The notes under the pieces: model-generated
The model's input: only the letters and a program-made list of their open reading frames with translations
Databases searched by the model: none
What the model was told of the DNA's origin: nothing
Position numbers and translations under genes: made by a program
Shown: positions 8,420 to 17,285 of the stretch, piece by piece
How positions within the stretch are numbered: position 1 is the stretch's first letter
How the letters are laid out: each line of letters begins with the position of its first letter
DNA from: Pelorhabdus rhamnosifermentans
GTDB taxonomy: Bacteria > Bacillota > Negativicutes > UMGS1260
Assembly: GCF_018835585.1 (NCBI RefSeq)
Contig: NZ_JAHGVE010000005.1
Location: forward strand, 170,190-234,189
DNA length: 64,000 bases
Direction of reading: 5' to 3'

Positions 8420-8438
8420 CTTGCGTACTTCCTTTTTA

Positions 8439-8477
8439 GAACATATGTTTGTATTCTTAATTATAGAACATACGTTC
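8439..8477 (-). promoter_or_regulatory. Two LexA (SOS) boxes
   Basis: GAACATATGTTT at 8439-8450 and the perfect palindrome GAACATACGTTC at 8466-8477 match the Firmicutes LexA box core GAAC-N4-GTTC. They lie 20 and 47 bp upstream of the small zinc protein's start and about 15 bp apart, as expected for cooperative repression. Confidence 0.75.
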
Positions 8478-8509
8478 AACGATATTCAAGTTGGAATAAA
8501 TGGCAACAA

Positions 8510-8540
8510 AAATAAGGACCCCGTAACGAGGCCCTTATTT
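8510..8540 (-). terminator. Terminator of ku
   Basis: AAATAAGG and CCTTATTT pair around a GC-rich centre, with a T-run on the minus strand; the hairpin overlaps the ku stop codon. Confidence 0.65.
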
Positions 8541-9360
8541 ACGCTTCCTTCTTTAATTTTGATTTTTTCTTGGTTTTGGAATTACTCTCTTTAATGGCTT
8601 TCATACTAGCTTCGAGGGCAGACATAAGATCAAGGACTTTGCCATTATTCGTAGCGGCAGGTTGAGATTCGATTACTTCTCCTTCTGCTTTTTTCTCAAT
8701 CATATCCAAAATCTGATAGTAATACTCGTTTTTATACTGCTCTGGCTCAAATTCCATCGTAAGTGTATCGACTAGCTGTTTGGCCATATTCACTTCTTTG
8801 GGGTTGAGCTCTATTTGCTCGGGCACCTCTTCGAATTCACCAACGCTAACAATTTCATCTGAAAATAGCATAACCGAAAGGCTCAATATGTTTTGGTACG
8901 GACGTAATGCAGCTAGGTACTCTTTATTTCGCAGAACAAATCGGGCTACGCCAACTTTTCCAGTATCATTCATAGCCGACAGTAGTAAAGTATACGCCTT
9001 AGCGGCGCCCTTATCAGGCATAAGATAGTATGTCTGTTCATAGTAAATCGGATCAATTTGTTCTAACTTTACAAAAGTGCCAATTTCAATGAGTCGGGAG
9101 GCTTTAGGAGCTAATGCTTCCATATCCTCATCTGTTACTACAACATACCGATCCGGTGATACTTCATAACCACGGGCTATATCCCCTTGCTGGACGTCCT
9201 TCTCGTCACTGGAGCAAACTTTCTTCAGCCGTATCCGGCAGCCGTCGCCTTTTCGTAGTTGATTAAAGCGGACAGTTTTTTTCTTGGTGGCATTATAGAG
9301 TCTAACCGGAACATTAACAAGTCCGAAACTAATCATTCCTGACCAAATGGGTCTTGGCAT
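8539..9360 (-). CDS. ku: Non-homologous end-joining protein Ku
   Basis: The 273-residue protein begins MPRPIWSGMISFGLVNVPVRLY, the canonical bacterial Ku start, and spans the Ku beta-barrel core. It ends in a lysine-rich tail (KTKKKSKLKKEA) typical of Ku C-termini that aid DNA binding. Ku homodimers encircle broken DNA ends and normally recruit LigD. No ligD is visible in the window, so a partner would have to be elsewhere. AAAGGAGGCAC precedes the ATG. The upstream neighbour in the transcription direction is unrelated. Confidence 0.95.
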   Translation of the reverse strand: MPRPIWSGMISFGLVNVPVRLYNATKKKTVRFNQLRKGDGCRIRLKKVCSSDEKDVQQGDIARGYEVSPDRYVVVTDEDMEALAPKASRLIEIGTFVKLEQIDPIYYEQTYYLMPDKGAAKAYTLLLSAMNDTGKVGVARFVLRNKEYLAALRPYQNILSLSVMLFSDEIVSVGEFEEVPEQIELNPKEVNMAKQLVDTLTMEFEPEQYKNEYYYQILDMIEKKAEGEVIESQPAATNNGKVLDLMSALEASMKAIKESNSKTKKKSKLKKEA

Positions 9361-9520
9361 AATGTGCCTCCTTTGTAGACAACTTTTATTCTATTATTTT
9401 GTCTAAAAGGTAGATGTTTAATGTACAAAACAAAAAGCCTCCAACCAGAATAAACCTATTGAAGGTGATGTAGAAATATAAATTATTTATATAAGTTGTT
9501 TGCAATGCGGATTTCGTATG

Positions 9521-9796
9521 TTAAGGTGTTTTTACGAAAAAGAAAAGCAAAATCAATGCTATACCTAGAAAGCTATAGTATATTGGCTTTAGAAACGGCA
9601 GGTACTGTACAAATATACCTGTATGGATTGCCAATGATTCTATTCCAACAAGAAATACCATTATGGCTATACAAAAAAAAAGAACGTTTACTTTTTTAGA
9701 CTCTTTTTTTGTTGCTGCCCCATATGCACAAACTAAAAACAAACAGAACATTGCTGCCACAAATAATTGCCAAGGTAGATGATTTAAGTTTCTCAT
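9521..9796 (-). CDS. Small three-helix membrane protein, paralogue A
   Basis: The 91-residue protein has three hydrophobic segments (about 8-27, 37-55 and 66-88). It shares the spaced motifs LPWQL, CAYGA and HTGIF with the next gene upstream (9878-10165), so the two are tandem paralogues. No family is recognised. It is the last gene of a likely three-gene operon starting near 10.8 kb, separated by 81 bp from its paralogue. Confidence 0.7.
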   Translation of the reverse strand: MRNLNHLPWQLFVAAMFCLFLVCAYGAATKKESKKVNVLFFCIAIMVFLVGIESLAIHTGIFVQYLPFLKPIYYSFLGIALILLFFFVKTP

Positions 9797-9877
9797 TCCT
9801 TCTCCCGTGTCTTGGATACCTTAAAATTTATGGTATGCTATCTGAGATGAAACATTTCTATGAACCTTTTTTGATAC

Positions 9878-10165
9878 TCAGGATTTCCAAAACACTATAA
9901 TCATTACTATGCCACCAAAAACATACATTATTGGATCTAATAAAGATAAATAATTCAAGAAAATACCTGTGTGAGTTGCCATTGTTTTTATTCCAGAAAT
10001 GAAACTCGCAATAGCCAAACAAAAGAAAAAAATATTAGCATTTTTTCCCTTCCCCCTTATAGTAAGTGCCCCATATGCACAAAAAATAGATAAACCAAGC
10101 ATTATTGGTACAACTAATTGCCAAGGAAGGTACTTTAAATTCAAACCTAAAAATGTACCAGTCAT
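9878..10165 (-). CDS. Small three-helix membrane protein, paralogue B
   Basis: The 95-residue protein has three hydrophobic segments and the same LPWQL, CAYGA and HTGIF landmarks as the 9521-9796 product. AGGAGA precedes the ATG. It starts 29 bp after the stop of the 10195-10818 gene, which supports cotranscription. A cognate immunity or accessory role for that protein is only a guess. Confidence 0.7.
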   Translation of the reverse strand: MTGTFLGLNLKYLPWQLVVPIMLGLSIFCAYGALTIRGKGKNANIFFFCLAIASFISGIKTMATHTGIFLNYLSLLDPIMYVFGGIVMIIVFWKS

Positions 10166-10194
10166 CTGTATATTCTCCTATACCTTTAATTCTT

Positions 10195-10818
10195 CTACGT
10201 ATTCGGAGTCTGAGGAATATCAGTTCTTCCTTCTTTTACATCTTCATTACAAAGCACTTCTTTTGCTCCGTCAGTTAGATCACCAATAACCTTACCTGCC
10301 GCCATACCACCGCCTAAAACATACGGTGTTGTAAGACCTAATTTAGTAAGATAATTTCCACTTTCGATGCCACCTGCCGTAGCTAATCCAGTTAAAAACA
10401 TTGCTCCCATCATATCCAGCCCTGAATACTTAGTAGCATCTTTATAAAGTCCATAAAGAGTAGTTCCAGCTGTTCCTATTGGGCTATTCTTTTCGACCCA
10501 ACCCGCAATTTTTCCACCAGTTGCCACTATATTACTTCGAAAGATAATATTTCCTAGCTTATCTTGTAGTTCAACACCTTTAAGGGCTGACATTTCACTT
10601 AGGCGTTTTCCTGTTAATGTGTCCGTAATTCCAGATATAGCGCTTGAATACGCATTATTATCTAAAACATCTTTAGTCTTTTTCACAATAAAATCGCTCA
10701 TGTCAGATAATACGGCTCGTGATCCAAGAGCAGCTCGATGTAGACCGTCCATATTAATCGGATTTGATTGATCCTGTTGATTATTATCATTCTCATCATT
10801 ATTCATGTTTAATTTCAA
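10195..10818 (-). CDS. Unknown protein with hydrophobic C-terminal hairpin
   Basis: The product is 207 residues from a TTG (10818) or 203 from an in-frame ATG (10806); the ribosome site is poor for both. Residues 1-25 are Asn/Gln/Asp-rich. A helical amphipathic middle follows, and about 140-185 is Gly/Ala/Leu-rich (MMGAMFLTGLATAGG, then LGGGMAAGKVIG) and could insert in a membrane. I recognise no family. It heads an operon with two small membrane paralogues. Confidence 0.6.
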   Translation of the reverse strand: MKLNMNNDENDNNQQDQSNPINMDGLHRAALGSRAVLSDMSDFIVKKTKDVLDNNAYSSAISGITDTLTGKRLSEMSALKGVELQDKLGNIIFRSNIVATGGKIAGWVEKNSPIGTAGTTLYGLYKDATKYSGLDMMGAMFLTGLATAGGIESGNYLTKLGLTTPYVLGGGMAAGKVIGDLTDGAKEVLCNEDVKEGRTDIPQTPNT

Positions 10819-11039
10819 TGCCCCCGCGTAGATATAACTATTGTGTATTATCTACCATGATAGTAAATTCCTTCTTTGACTTTAGGTACATATCACATAA
10901 TACCCAAAACATATGACCAAATTGTGACAATTGAAGTATTTTTTTACAAAACAATGATTCCCAGTGACAATGATTTTTTCAACTAAACAAAAAAATGCCG
11001 CCCAGCAGCATTGAAGTGGTGTGCACCCGTCAAGAGGAC

Positions 11040-12115
11040 AATGAAAAAATAGAAATATTTCGGGGCTATGTATTCCGGTGATACCGTGCTCCTGGTGCAT
11101 CCGTGTCTTTTATATTTAATAGTTGATTGGATATGAAGAGCGCGGTCGATTCGAAGGATACGTTTATCATTTACATGGATATCGTGGTACCTGTCCAACT
11201 CGTCCCGTATTCTCCGGTATCCCATATCCGGGTGCGCGTTGTGGATTTTTCCACCTCACCCGCGATTCGTTCGTTTTCCAACTCAGGGTCGCTCTTCGGA
11301 CACTTTTTAGCCATCTGTAATACGCTGATCGCGTGCTGTGTAGAAAGACACAGAGTTTTCACACGGGAAATGACCGTTCCTCAGATAGGGCCCTCACCGC
11401 GTCATAAGCCGATGGATGCCTTACAAAGCTCCGCGTCGCCTCCTCTCCAATTCCTTCACTTTTTTTAACAAGGTATTCTCCATTTCCAAATCATATTTCT
11501 CTCGCTCCAACTGGGCTACCCTGTCTCTTAGATCTTCTTCCGGTGTTCGGCTTGACAACGTTCCTGCCCTATGTCCTCGCCGGTCTTCCAGTCCTACTTC
11601 TCCCATTTCGCGATATTTCTTTATCTATGTGTAGACCTGCTGGTAGGAAACCCGATATTTGAGCGCTGTCCCGCCGTAGTCGTTCCCATTGGCAATGCAC
11701 GTCTTTACAATCTGTATCCGTTCTTGTGAAGTCGTATTCCGGCCTTTCGTCATGAGGCTCCCTCCTGTGTGTATCTTGAAGTCTTCATGACGATTATACA
11801 CCTTCAGCCAATCTCTGAGCTGTCGCGAATCTCGTATTCTATATTCCTCGCATATTTTCCGCAGGGAACCCTTGCCCTGACAGATAATCCAGAACTGCCG
11901 ATAGCTTTGTTTCCTTGCTGTATGCTCGGTCATGCTCTTGGGGCAGAAATCCAGTTGGTCCTTCCGTCCTATACCGACTGACCCATCGGGCAATTGTCTT
12001 GTAATCCACTCCTGCCTGCCGACTAGCTTCAATGCCTCCGATCTTGCCTGACAAATATGATTCTATGAGACGTACTTTTTCTTCTACCGCCAGCTTTCCT
12101 TTGTTCGGCATAATT
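11040..12115 (-). pseudogene. Remnant of an IS3-family element
   Basis: OrfA begins MPNKGKLAVEEKVRLIESYL at 12111 with two helix-turn-helix regions. It changes frame near 11850 and again near 11615, and ends in a coiled coil (REKYDLEMENTLLKKVKELE). OrfB survives only as a piece near 11225-11060 (GYRRIRDELDRYHDIHVNDK, then KRHGCTR), cut off before the catalytic core. GC content is higher than in the surroundings. Clearly dead. Confidence 0.75.
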
Positions 12116-12197
12116 TTACCCCCAGTTAGGTCAGTTTTTCTTTTTCACTGTCCTATCTAGGGGTAGCATATCAAAGCTACTAGGCGGCATTAAAATT

Positions 12198-13295
12198 TTA
12201 TTTTGTAAGCGGCATAATCTCGAAGCTGATGATTTTTTCAAAAGCTAAATATTCTTTGCTTTCTTGTGTGCCCACTTTCTTATTCAGCATGTACCCAGCA
12301 GTATCTGTGCTTGCATGATTCATAAACCAGTTTACAAAGCTGTCGATTTCAGTAGGTGATAATTGGTAATCATGATCGCTAGAATCAATTACGGTTACTA
12401 CCAACAATGCTTTGCTGGATTCCAATGGCGTTGTAGAAGCTTCATTTGAATTCATACTTTCGTGACCGTTGCAATCGACATAGGTAACTACATAGTAATA
12501 AGTAGTTCCATTCTTTACAGTATCATCGACATAGCTTGTACCTGTTATATTAGTAGCAATCGTTTCGTATGGGCCACCCGGTGTTGTAGAACGCTTAACG
12601 CTGTATCCAACCGCGTCGGTTACTGTTGTCCACGAAAGTGATATTCTATCACTATCCGCTACAGCATTTAGTGAAGACATTATCCATCTTGCAACTTTAG
12701 ACACACGAAGCTCATCAATATACCCTTTAATATATTGCCTATTACCATCATATAAATACGCGCCAATATTGACTTCTGCACTAGGAAAAAAAGTTCCATT
12801 ATAAGTTACACTACCAACAACTTTCCCATTGCAAATAGCGTACCACTGTGATCCTTTACGAATTACAGCAAAGTGGTTAAATACATTCTTAGCAATAGTA
12901 ATAGGATTCCACATTTGCATGAGATACTCATTAGTATCATATAAAAGAACATTAAAAAAACCATCAGTAATTGAGAACTCAAAAAACTGACTATTGTTCC
13001 AGTGGTTACCTATTTGAAAAATTCCAAATGCCGTAGTCTTACTATCAATAATTACATCTGAAGGAATAAAAACTTCAGCATCAATTGTAAAATCTCCAGT
13101 AAATGAAAAATCACTTGACATAGGCATACTTAAATAATCATCTACACCATCTAAAAACAATGAACTATTTCCAAATATCTTTTGATCCGTACTTACCGCA
13201 ACGCCCCCATAAGCTGTCCATACCTTACCACTTTCATCTTTAATTCCATCATCAAAATGCAATAACGATACGGTGTATTGATCCATTTCATACAT
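12198..13295 (-). CDS. LamG-domain and fibronectin type III phage tail/surface protein
   Basis: The 365-residue protein starts with a concanavalin-like LamG domain (about 8-200; LFLDGVDDYLSMP, FTIDAEVFIP and GYIDELRVSKVARW are typical). A fibronectin type III domain follows at about 205-295 (ISLSWTTVTDAVGYSVKRST, then GTTYYYVVTYVD). The C-terminal 70 residues are unassigned. Such proteins decorate tails or bind surface glycans. GGAGG lies 10 nt before the ATG. It follows the tail collar gene 51 bp away. Confidence 0.8.
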   Translation of the reverse strand: MYEMDQYTVSLLHFDDGIKDESGKVWTAYGGVAVSTDQKIFGNSSLFLDGVDDYLSMPMSSDFSFTGDFTIDAEVFIPSDVIIDSKTTAFGIFQIGNHWNNSQFFEFSITDGFFNVLLYDTNEYLMQMWNPITIAKNVFNHFAVIRKGSQWYAICNGKVVGSVTYNGTFFPSAEVNIGAYLYDGNRQYIKGYIDELRVSKVARWIMSSLNAVADSDRISLSWTTVTDAVGYSVKRSTTPGGPYETIATNITGTSYVDDTVKNGTTYYYVVTYVDCNGHESMNSNEASTTPLESSKALLVVTVIDSSDHDYQLSPTEIDSFVNWFMNHASTDTAGYMLNKKVGTQESKEYLAFEKIISFEIMPLTK

Positions 13296-13346
13296 ATTTG
13301 CATTACCTCCATTTTTTATTTGATTAGAAATCGATATACCAACGGA

Positions 13347-13937
13347 TTAATATTTGATACAAGCCAACAAAGCGATGTTCTGAGGACGAGTTTCAGTATC
13401 GCCAGAATCAAATGTTGACATTACTAAGTGCGTACCATCTGAACAAATCGCATATTCGTTAGCTAAGCACTTTTTCCAAATTCCAGTATCAGCCAAGCAC
13501 CCATCATTACCAGCATCACCAGTTTCTGTTTTCAAATTGTGATTATGTTTCTTAATACCATCCGCTTGTGAACTACCTAGTTCCCGACTAATATCTACCC
13601 CTCGCCCCATGTCAAGCCCGCGAATAAACTCACCACGCAAATCGGGCAAATTAAATGTGGTACTACCATCACCAGTACCAAAAGTTGTCCCAACTACAGC
13701 GAAAAGATCCGCATATTCAGTTCTAGATACTGCATTTCCGTCGGCTTTTAACCAGCCTTTAGGCGGTGTTGCCGCTGCAAAATGTAGAACGACTCCAGCA
13801 GGTATACAGGATTGCATTGCCGGAATAACGCTCGGGTCAAATTTACCATCATTACCCAGCATGGCCAGTTTACCAATATCTTCTGTTCCTTTGGATACTA
13901 CGATAATTTCTTCATTACAAGCAAATGTTCTTGCCAT
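13347..13937 (-). CDS. Phage tail collar domain protein
   Basis: I place the start at the ATG of MARTFACNEE (AAAGGTCGTG site), giving 196 residues. The open frame extends to 14045 without a better site. The tail collar signature is clear: PPKGWLKADGNAVSRTEYAD, TTFGTGDGSTTFNLPDLRGE and FIRGLDMGRG, followed by ETRPQNIALLACIKY. It belongs to the distal tail fibre assembly of a siphovirus- or myovirus-like prophage. Confidence 0.85.
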   Translation of the reverse strand: MARTFACNEEIIVVSKGTEDIGKLAMLGNDGKFDPSVIPAMQSCIPAGVVLHFAAATPPKGWLKADGNAVSRTEYADLFAVVGTTFGTGDGSTTFNLPDLRGEFIRGLDMGRGVDISRELGSSQADGIKKHNHNLKTETGDAGNDGCLADTGIWKKCLANEYAICSDGTHLVMSTFDSGDTETRPQNIALLACIKY

Positions 13938-14127
13938 TATTAACACGACCTTTTCAATTTTATTTTGATAATCAACATAGCCAAGGACTCTATCTCTAAT
14001 GTGTGAATCCTGCATGTCGGCTTTCACATATATACATTCTTTCAAGATAATTTTTTAAACGAGCTAGTCCACATTTTATTAATTAAATACAGCCTGCGGT
14101 ATAACCCTCAATTCGCGGGCATATTCT

Positions 14128-14598
14128 TCAAAACAATCCAAATAGCTTATCTGTTTTCACCGTGTACTTTACCTCAAACCCTGACTGATAACCACCTACA
14201 TGCTGCTCATAACTCACAGCTGCATCCTTGCTAAAGTTTCGCTGAACTTCGACTGGCACATACCGATCACCGCCGTATTGGCCATACCCAGCAGACCATT
14301 CCCAGTTATGATAATTGTTATTTTTATATACCTGCACCTGGTACTGATCATTGACCGTCGTTCCATTCTGAGCGTTCTGCTTATCAATTTCTATTTTTTG
14401 CTGTTCAGTCGTAGGGACAGTCGTTACAATAGTCCGATCCATTTTTTCTAATGCTTCAGGCAGCAGAGTTGGATCAGCTTGATTAATTCTTGTCGCGACT
14501 TGTTGGGCCGCCTGGTCAGGATTACCTGCTGATACAACAAAATTAGTTACGGGCTGCACTTTGCCTGATTGAGCATTTTTAATAAAATCAGCAAGCAT
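14128..14598 (-). CDS. Prophage protein of unknown function, 5' end probably lost
   Basis: From the first ATG the product is 156 residues. It has a helical N-terminal half and a Tyr/Gln/Gly-rich C-terminal half (YNHWEW-like, then GQYGGDRYVPVEV). There is no ribosome site. The frame stays open upstream towards 14680, encoding GCSQQAKDVNVLQNLLNESK, which looks like the start of a mature lipoprotein just after its lipid-attachment Cys. The signal peptide is absent because the amidase stop lies immediately before. Confidence 0.5.
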   Translation of the reverse strand: MLADFIKNAQSGKVQPVTNFVVSAGNPDQAAQQVATRINQADPTLLPEALEKMDRTIVTTVPTTEQQKIEIDKQNAQNGTTVNDQYQVQVYKNNNYHNWEWSAGYGQYGGDRYVPVEVQRNFSKDAAVSYEQHVGGYQSGFEVKYTVKTDKLFGLF

Positions 14599-14684
14599 TT
14601 GAGCATTCTGCTTACTTTCGTTTAATAGATTTTGCAGAACATTTACGTCCTTGGCCTGTTGCGAACATCCCCTCTCGTTTTTTG

Positions 14685-15245
14685 TTATTCTACTTGCAAT
14701 AAACCATTAAATATAGCTCCAGCCAGCTGCGCCTGGAAAGCCGGATCGACAAGCTGCTGCTCTTCTTCCGGATTGCTGATAAATACGGTCTCTACTAAAA
14801 CGGCCGGCGCATTTGTGTGAATCAAAACATACAGACGTTCTTGTGCCGTTGTTTTCACACCCCTATCAGTCAGTCCTAAGGTAACAATGTTAGAATCAAA
14901 AATCTGAGCTAACGCAGTACCTCGTTCACTACCATCGCTGCACCAAGTCTCGCTTCCATGTGCTTCAGGACATGCAGCATTGCAATGAATGCTAACAAAA
15001 TAATCAACACCTGCATTATTGCTAATGTCGCAGCGGGCCTGTAGTTCTACCGTTGCACTGTCATAGGCATACCCTACATCAATATCACTGTCGCGTGTCA
15101 TCACGACTTCGTGACCACCCCCCTCAAGCATCCCCTTTAACTGCAACGCTACTGCTAGGGCCACATCTTTTTCCATCAGCCCTGGCGGGCCTACGGCTCC
15201 TGAATCGCTTCCAACGTGTCCCGGATCAATACAAAATTTAGCCAT
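14685..15245 (-). CDS. N-acetylmuramoyl-L-alanine amidase (phage endolysin)
   Basis: The 186-residue Amidase_3 enzyme cleaves the bond between muramic acid and the stem peptide. The zinc and catalytic residues are visible in order: H of IDPGHVG, E of GLMEKD, H of SIHCNA and E of VLVETVFISN. It is almost only the catalytic domain, as in small endolysins. The start MAKFCIDPGH follows GGAGGTAG; an upstream in-frame start adds five residues. It sits directly after the holin, forming a lysis cassette. Confidence 0.9.
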   Translation of the reverse strand: MAKFCIDPGHVGSDSGAVGPPGLMEKDVALAVALQLKGMLEGGGHEVVMTRDSDIDVGYAYDSATVELQARCDISNNAGVDYFVSIHCNAACPEAHGSETWCSDGSERGTALAQIFDSNIVTLGLTDRGVKTTAQERLYVLIHTNAPAVLVETVFISNPEEEQQLVDPAFQAQLAGAIFNGLLQVE

Positions 15246-15753
15246 TAATACTACCTCCACAAATTTTATTTTTGTTTGAATCGATCAAGTAAAATTGTCG
15301 TGCGCTCCCGCAAAAAAACGAGCAAGCTGCCAGCCTGCTCAATTCCTGCATCTCTTAAATTTTCTAAAACACTCATGGCCTCTGTTGCAGCTAAGTACGT
15401 CCAAACTACTTTCAATATAATAGGCGTTTCACCACTCGCAAACAGTAACTTATCCACATTCACAGCCATAACGGTCAGTACCATGTAAACAATTATCTTG
15501 CCAACAAAACGATGCTTCATAGCGTCACTGTTGATATAGCCAGCCTTAATGGCCATAGGAATATTAGCAATGCAGCTGTATAGATCGCTATCCCGACTGC
15601 AATCCTGAAGGTGCTTATAACATAACGCTATCCACCTAGTCAGGAGGTCAATAAATACTAAGACCACGAAAGCAACCATGGCCGTCCCATGCACACTGGT
15701 TAAAGTGGCCACGATAAACGCAAATACACTTTTAATCAGCCAGGCATCAGCCA
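15217..15753. repeat. 537-bp duplication, copy A (amidase start and holin)
   Basis: This segment is nearly identical to 18594-19130 over exactly the same length. It covers the first codons of the amidase, the intergenic space and most of the holin. Copy A is in the intact lysis cassette. Confidence 0.85.
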
Positions 15754-15802
15754 AATCATGGCCTGCTTTCTGTATGGCCCGAAATAAGTTTTCAAAATCC
15801 AC
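15266..15802 (-). CDS. Phage holin (holin_4 / toxin secretion type)
   Basis: The 178-residue protein starts from a GTG after GAGGTGAG (VDFENLFRAIQKAG). It has four hydrophobic segments, including VFAFIVATLTSVHGTAMVAF and IIVYMVLTVMAVNV. A charged C-terminal helix (FLRERTTILLDRFKQK) follows. This is the layout of holin_4 family proteins, which form the membrane lesion that releases the endolysin. The amidase follows after 20 bp. A 5'-truncated duplicate lies at 18642-19130. Confidence 0.85.
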   Translation of the reverse strand: MDFENLFRAIQKAGHDLADAWLIKSVFAFIVATLTSVHGTAMVAFVVLVFIDLLTRWIALCYKHLQDCSRDSDLYSCIANIPMAIKAGYINSDAMKHRFVGKIIVYMVLTVMAVNVDKLLFASGETPIILKVVWTYLAATEAMSVLENLRDAGIEQAGSLLVFLRERTTILLDRFKQK

Positions 15803-15883
15803 TTTCTCACCTCTCCCCAAAAATTCGCATAAAAATAACCGCTCAATAGCGGCAAGGTTCTCGCGGCATAGGCTCCTCCATAA

Positions 15884-16257
15884 TCAATAATTTACTTTTG
15901 CTTTCCATCCACCTGTTAACCATTTTAGTTTTAACGTTGTATTACCAAATCTGGCCTCATAATCTACCCCGTTAACTGCAACCTTCCAGAAACATGTACC
16001 GTCATACTGGTATTTAACATTATCGCAAAAAGCAGTGTCCGTACTGGCTGCAAGGCTCAATCCAAAGCCAAACCGGATAGCCTTATATCCCAATCAATAG
16101 TCCATCCTTGCCAAGGTGCGGCATCAAACTGCGCTTTCGTCATGCCTTGCGATACGATCCGTGACAAGGCTTTTGTAGATGGCACAAATCGACTGTCAAC
16201 AAAAGCACCGTCTGCCGCCTTTGTTATCAAGGACTTGTATCCAATTAGCACCATCAT
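15884..16257 (-). pseudogene. Frameshifted and 5'-truncated phage gene
   Basis: Two overlapping frames (16257-16057 and 16093-15884) read as one protein when joined around TIDWD/GYKAIRF. The first has no ribosome site and begins exactly where a plus-strand radical SAM fragment begins, so its 5' part was probably lost at that junction. The C-terminal part (FWKVAVNGVDYEARFG, then LTGGWKAKVNY) is unassigned. Confidence 0.5.
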
Positions 16258-16258
16258 G

Positions 16259-16579
16259 ATACATTTTGCTTTTGACAGCCTACAAATTGAGAAAGCAGTT
16301 CGCCATGGTATTGAACTATTACTGAAACAGGGAATTAATCACGATCGGCTTTCGTTTTATGTCTTAGTCAATTTCAACAGTACCATTGAACAGGATTTAC
16401 GACGGATCGCGATATTAGATGAATATGGGGTTAACTCTTTTGTGATGGTATACGATAAGGCGGCTGCGCCGCAAAAGATCAAGCATTTGGGTGCCCGGTG
16501 GTGTAATAAATATCAAACTAAGAAATCATGTAAGTTTGAAGATTACGATCCCCGCATTAGAAGGGCAAAGGGGGCGTGA
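16259..16579 (+). pseudogene. C-terminal remnant of a phage-type radical SAM protein
   Basis: From IHFAFDSLQIEKAVRHGIEL to DYDPRIRRAKGA, about 105 residues resemble the C-terminus of radical SAM proteins carried by Firmicutes phages: GIELLLKQGINHDRLSFYVL, then DEYGVNSFVMVYDK. The CxxxCxxC iron-sulfur region is missing, and the sequence upstream of 16259 belongs to an antiparallel phage gene. It is a fragment fused at a rearrangement junction. Confidence 0.6.
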
Positions 16580-16611
16580 ACGTGGCATGCTTCTATGACA
16601 AAAATAATATA

Positions 16612-16630
16612 AGTGGCAGTTTCCTGCCAC
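16612..16630 (-). terminator. Terminator of the 44-residue small gene
   Basis: GTGGCAG and CTGCCAC pair around a short loop and are followed on the minus strand by TTATATTATTTTT. Confidence 0.65.
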
Positions 16631-16638
16631 CTATTAAA

Positions 16639-16773
16639 TCAATGTTGTACGTTTCTAGTATTGTTGTTTTGCTGATTTCGATCTTGCTGCTTTTTAGTGT
16701 CGGAACCTTGATTATCTTGTGGGCCGCGAACTTGGGTTCGATTATCACGTGATTGATTATTTTTGTCAACCAT
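16639..16773 (-). CDS. Small Gln/Asn-rich hydrophilic protein, 44 residues
   Basis: An ATG preceded by AGGAGGTGATCTA opens a 44-codon frame (MVDKNNQSRDNRTQVRGP, then KKQQDRNQQNNN). The product is highly hydrophilic, with no hydrophobic core, and is probably disordered. The strong ribosome site and its own terminator support expression. Similar tiny hydrophilic genes occur at 23081 and 23314 in the same island. Function unknown. Confidence 0.6.
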   Translation of the reverse strand: MVDKNNQSRDNRTQVRGPQDNQGSDTKKQQDRNQQNNNTRNVQH

Positions 16774-16820
16774 TAGATCACCTCCTAATATTAGTCTTTA
16801 CAAAACAAGGAGGTAAAATT

Positions 16821-17130
16821 CAATATAAAAAAGCCAGGACCTGTCTAGTGGCCCTGGCGGGAGAGAGAAATCTTACACTAATATAATACTCGCTGAATTG
16901 CCTTTTATACGTGGAAAAGCCAGAGCCGCAAATTGTCAAAGGACCCTGGCTTTAAGGTAATTTATAGGAGCGTTTACCCTAGCTATAAGATATGTGAGAA
17001 TAGCAATATTATACATGGAAAAGCCAGAGTCCACCTAGCAGGGAGTGAACTCTGGCAATCCATCAAAGGATGGTTAGTCTATTGACCATTTATAGGATAC
17101 CCAAAGATAAAAATATTATGCGGGAGGGGT
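16821..17130 (-). repeat. Hairpin repeat cluster, copy 3 (inverted, three modules)
   Basis: Read on the minus strand, this starts with CCCCTCCCGCATAATATTTT at 17130. It continues with three hairpin modules whose arms are GCCAGAG/CTCTGGC, GCCAGGG/CTCTGGC and GCCAGGG/TCCTGGC, each with TGGCTTTT at the 3' edge. It is the longest of the three clusters. Confidence 0.6.
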
Positions 17131-17138
17131 AAGCTTTG

Positions 17139-17285
17139 ATGCAAAGGCAGGTGGATAAAAAGAAATCTGTAGTTAAGCCTGGCAATTTTGCTGCGGTATT
17201 GGAAAAACTATTGGTAAAGTTAAATACATCGAATTCGAGTGTTTTAAGCAAGCAATTTTCGAAATGCGAGATTTTATGTTGCTAG
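17139..17285 (+). CDS. Possible small ORF, 48 residues
   Basis: An ATG 9 nt after GGAGGGG opens a 48-codon frame (MQRQVDKKKSVVKPGNFAAV). The apparent ribosome site is part of the inverted repeat leader, which reads GGGAGGGG in this direction, so it may be coincidental. No family is recognised. Confidence 0.3.
   Translation: MQRQVDKKKSVVKPGNFAAVLEKLLVKLNTSNSSVLSKQFSKCEILCC

Noticed and set aside
8420..8479. Longer start of the small zinc protein
   Set aside because: The extra 20 codons overlap two LexA boxes and have no ribosome site.
8539..9360. Complete Ku-LigD end-joining operon
   Set aside because: No ligase, polymerase or nuclease domain of LigD is encoded in the window.
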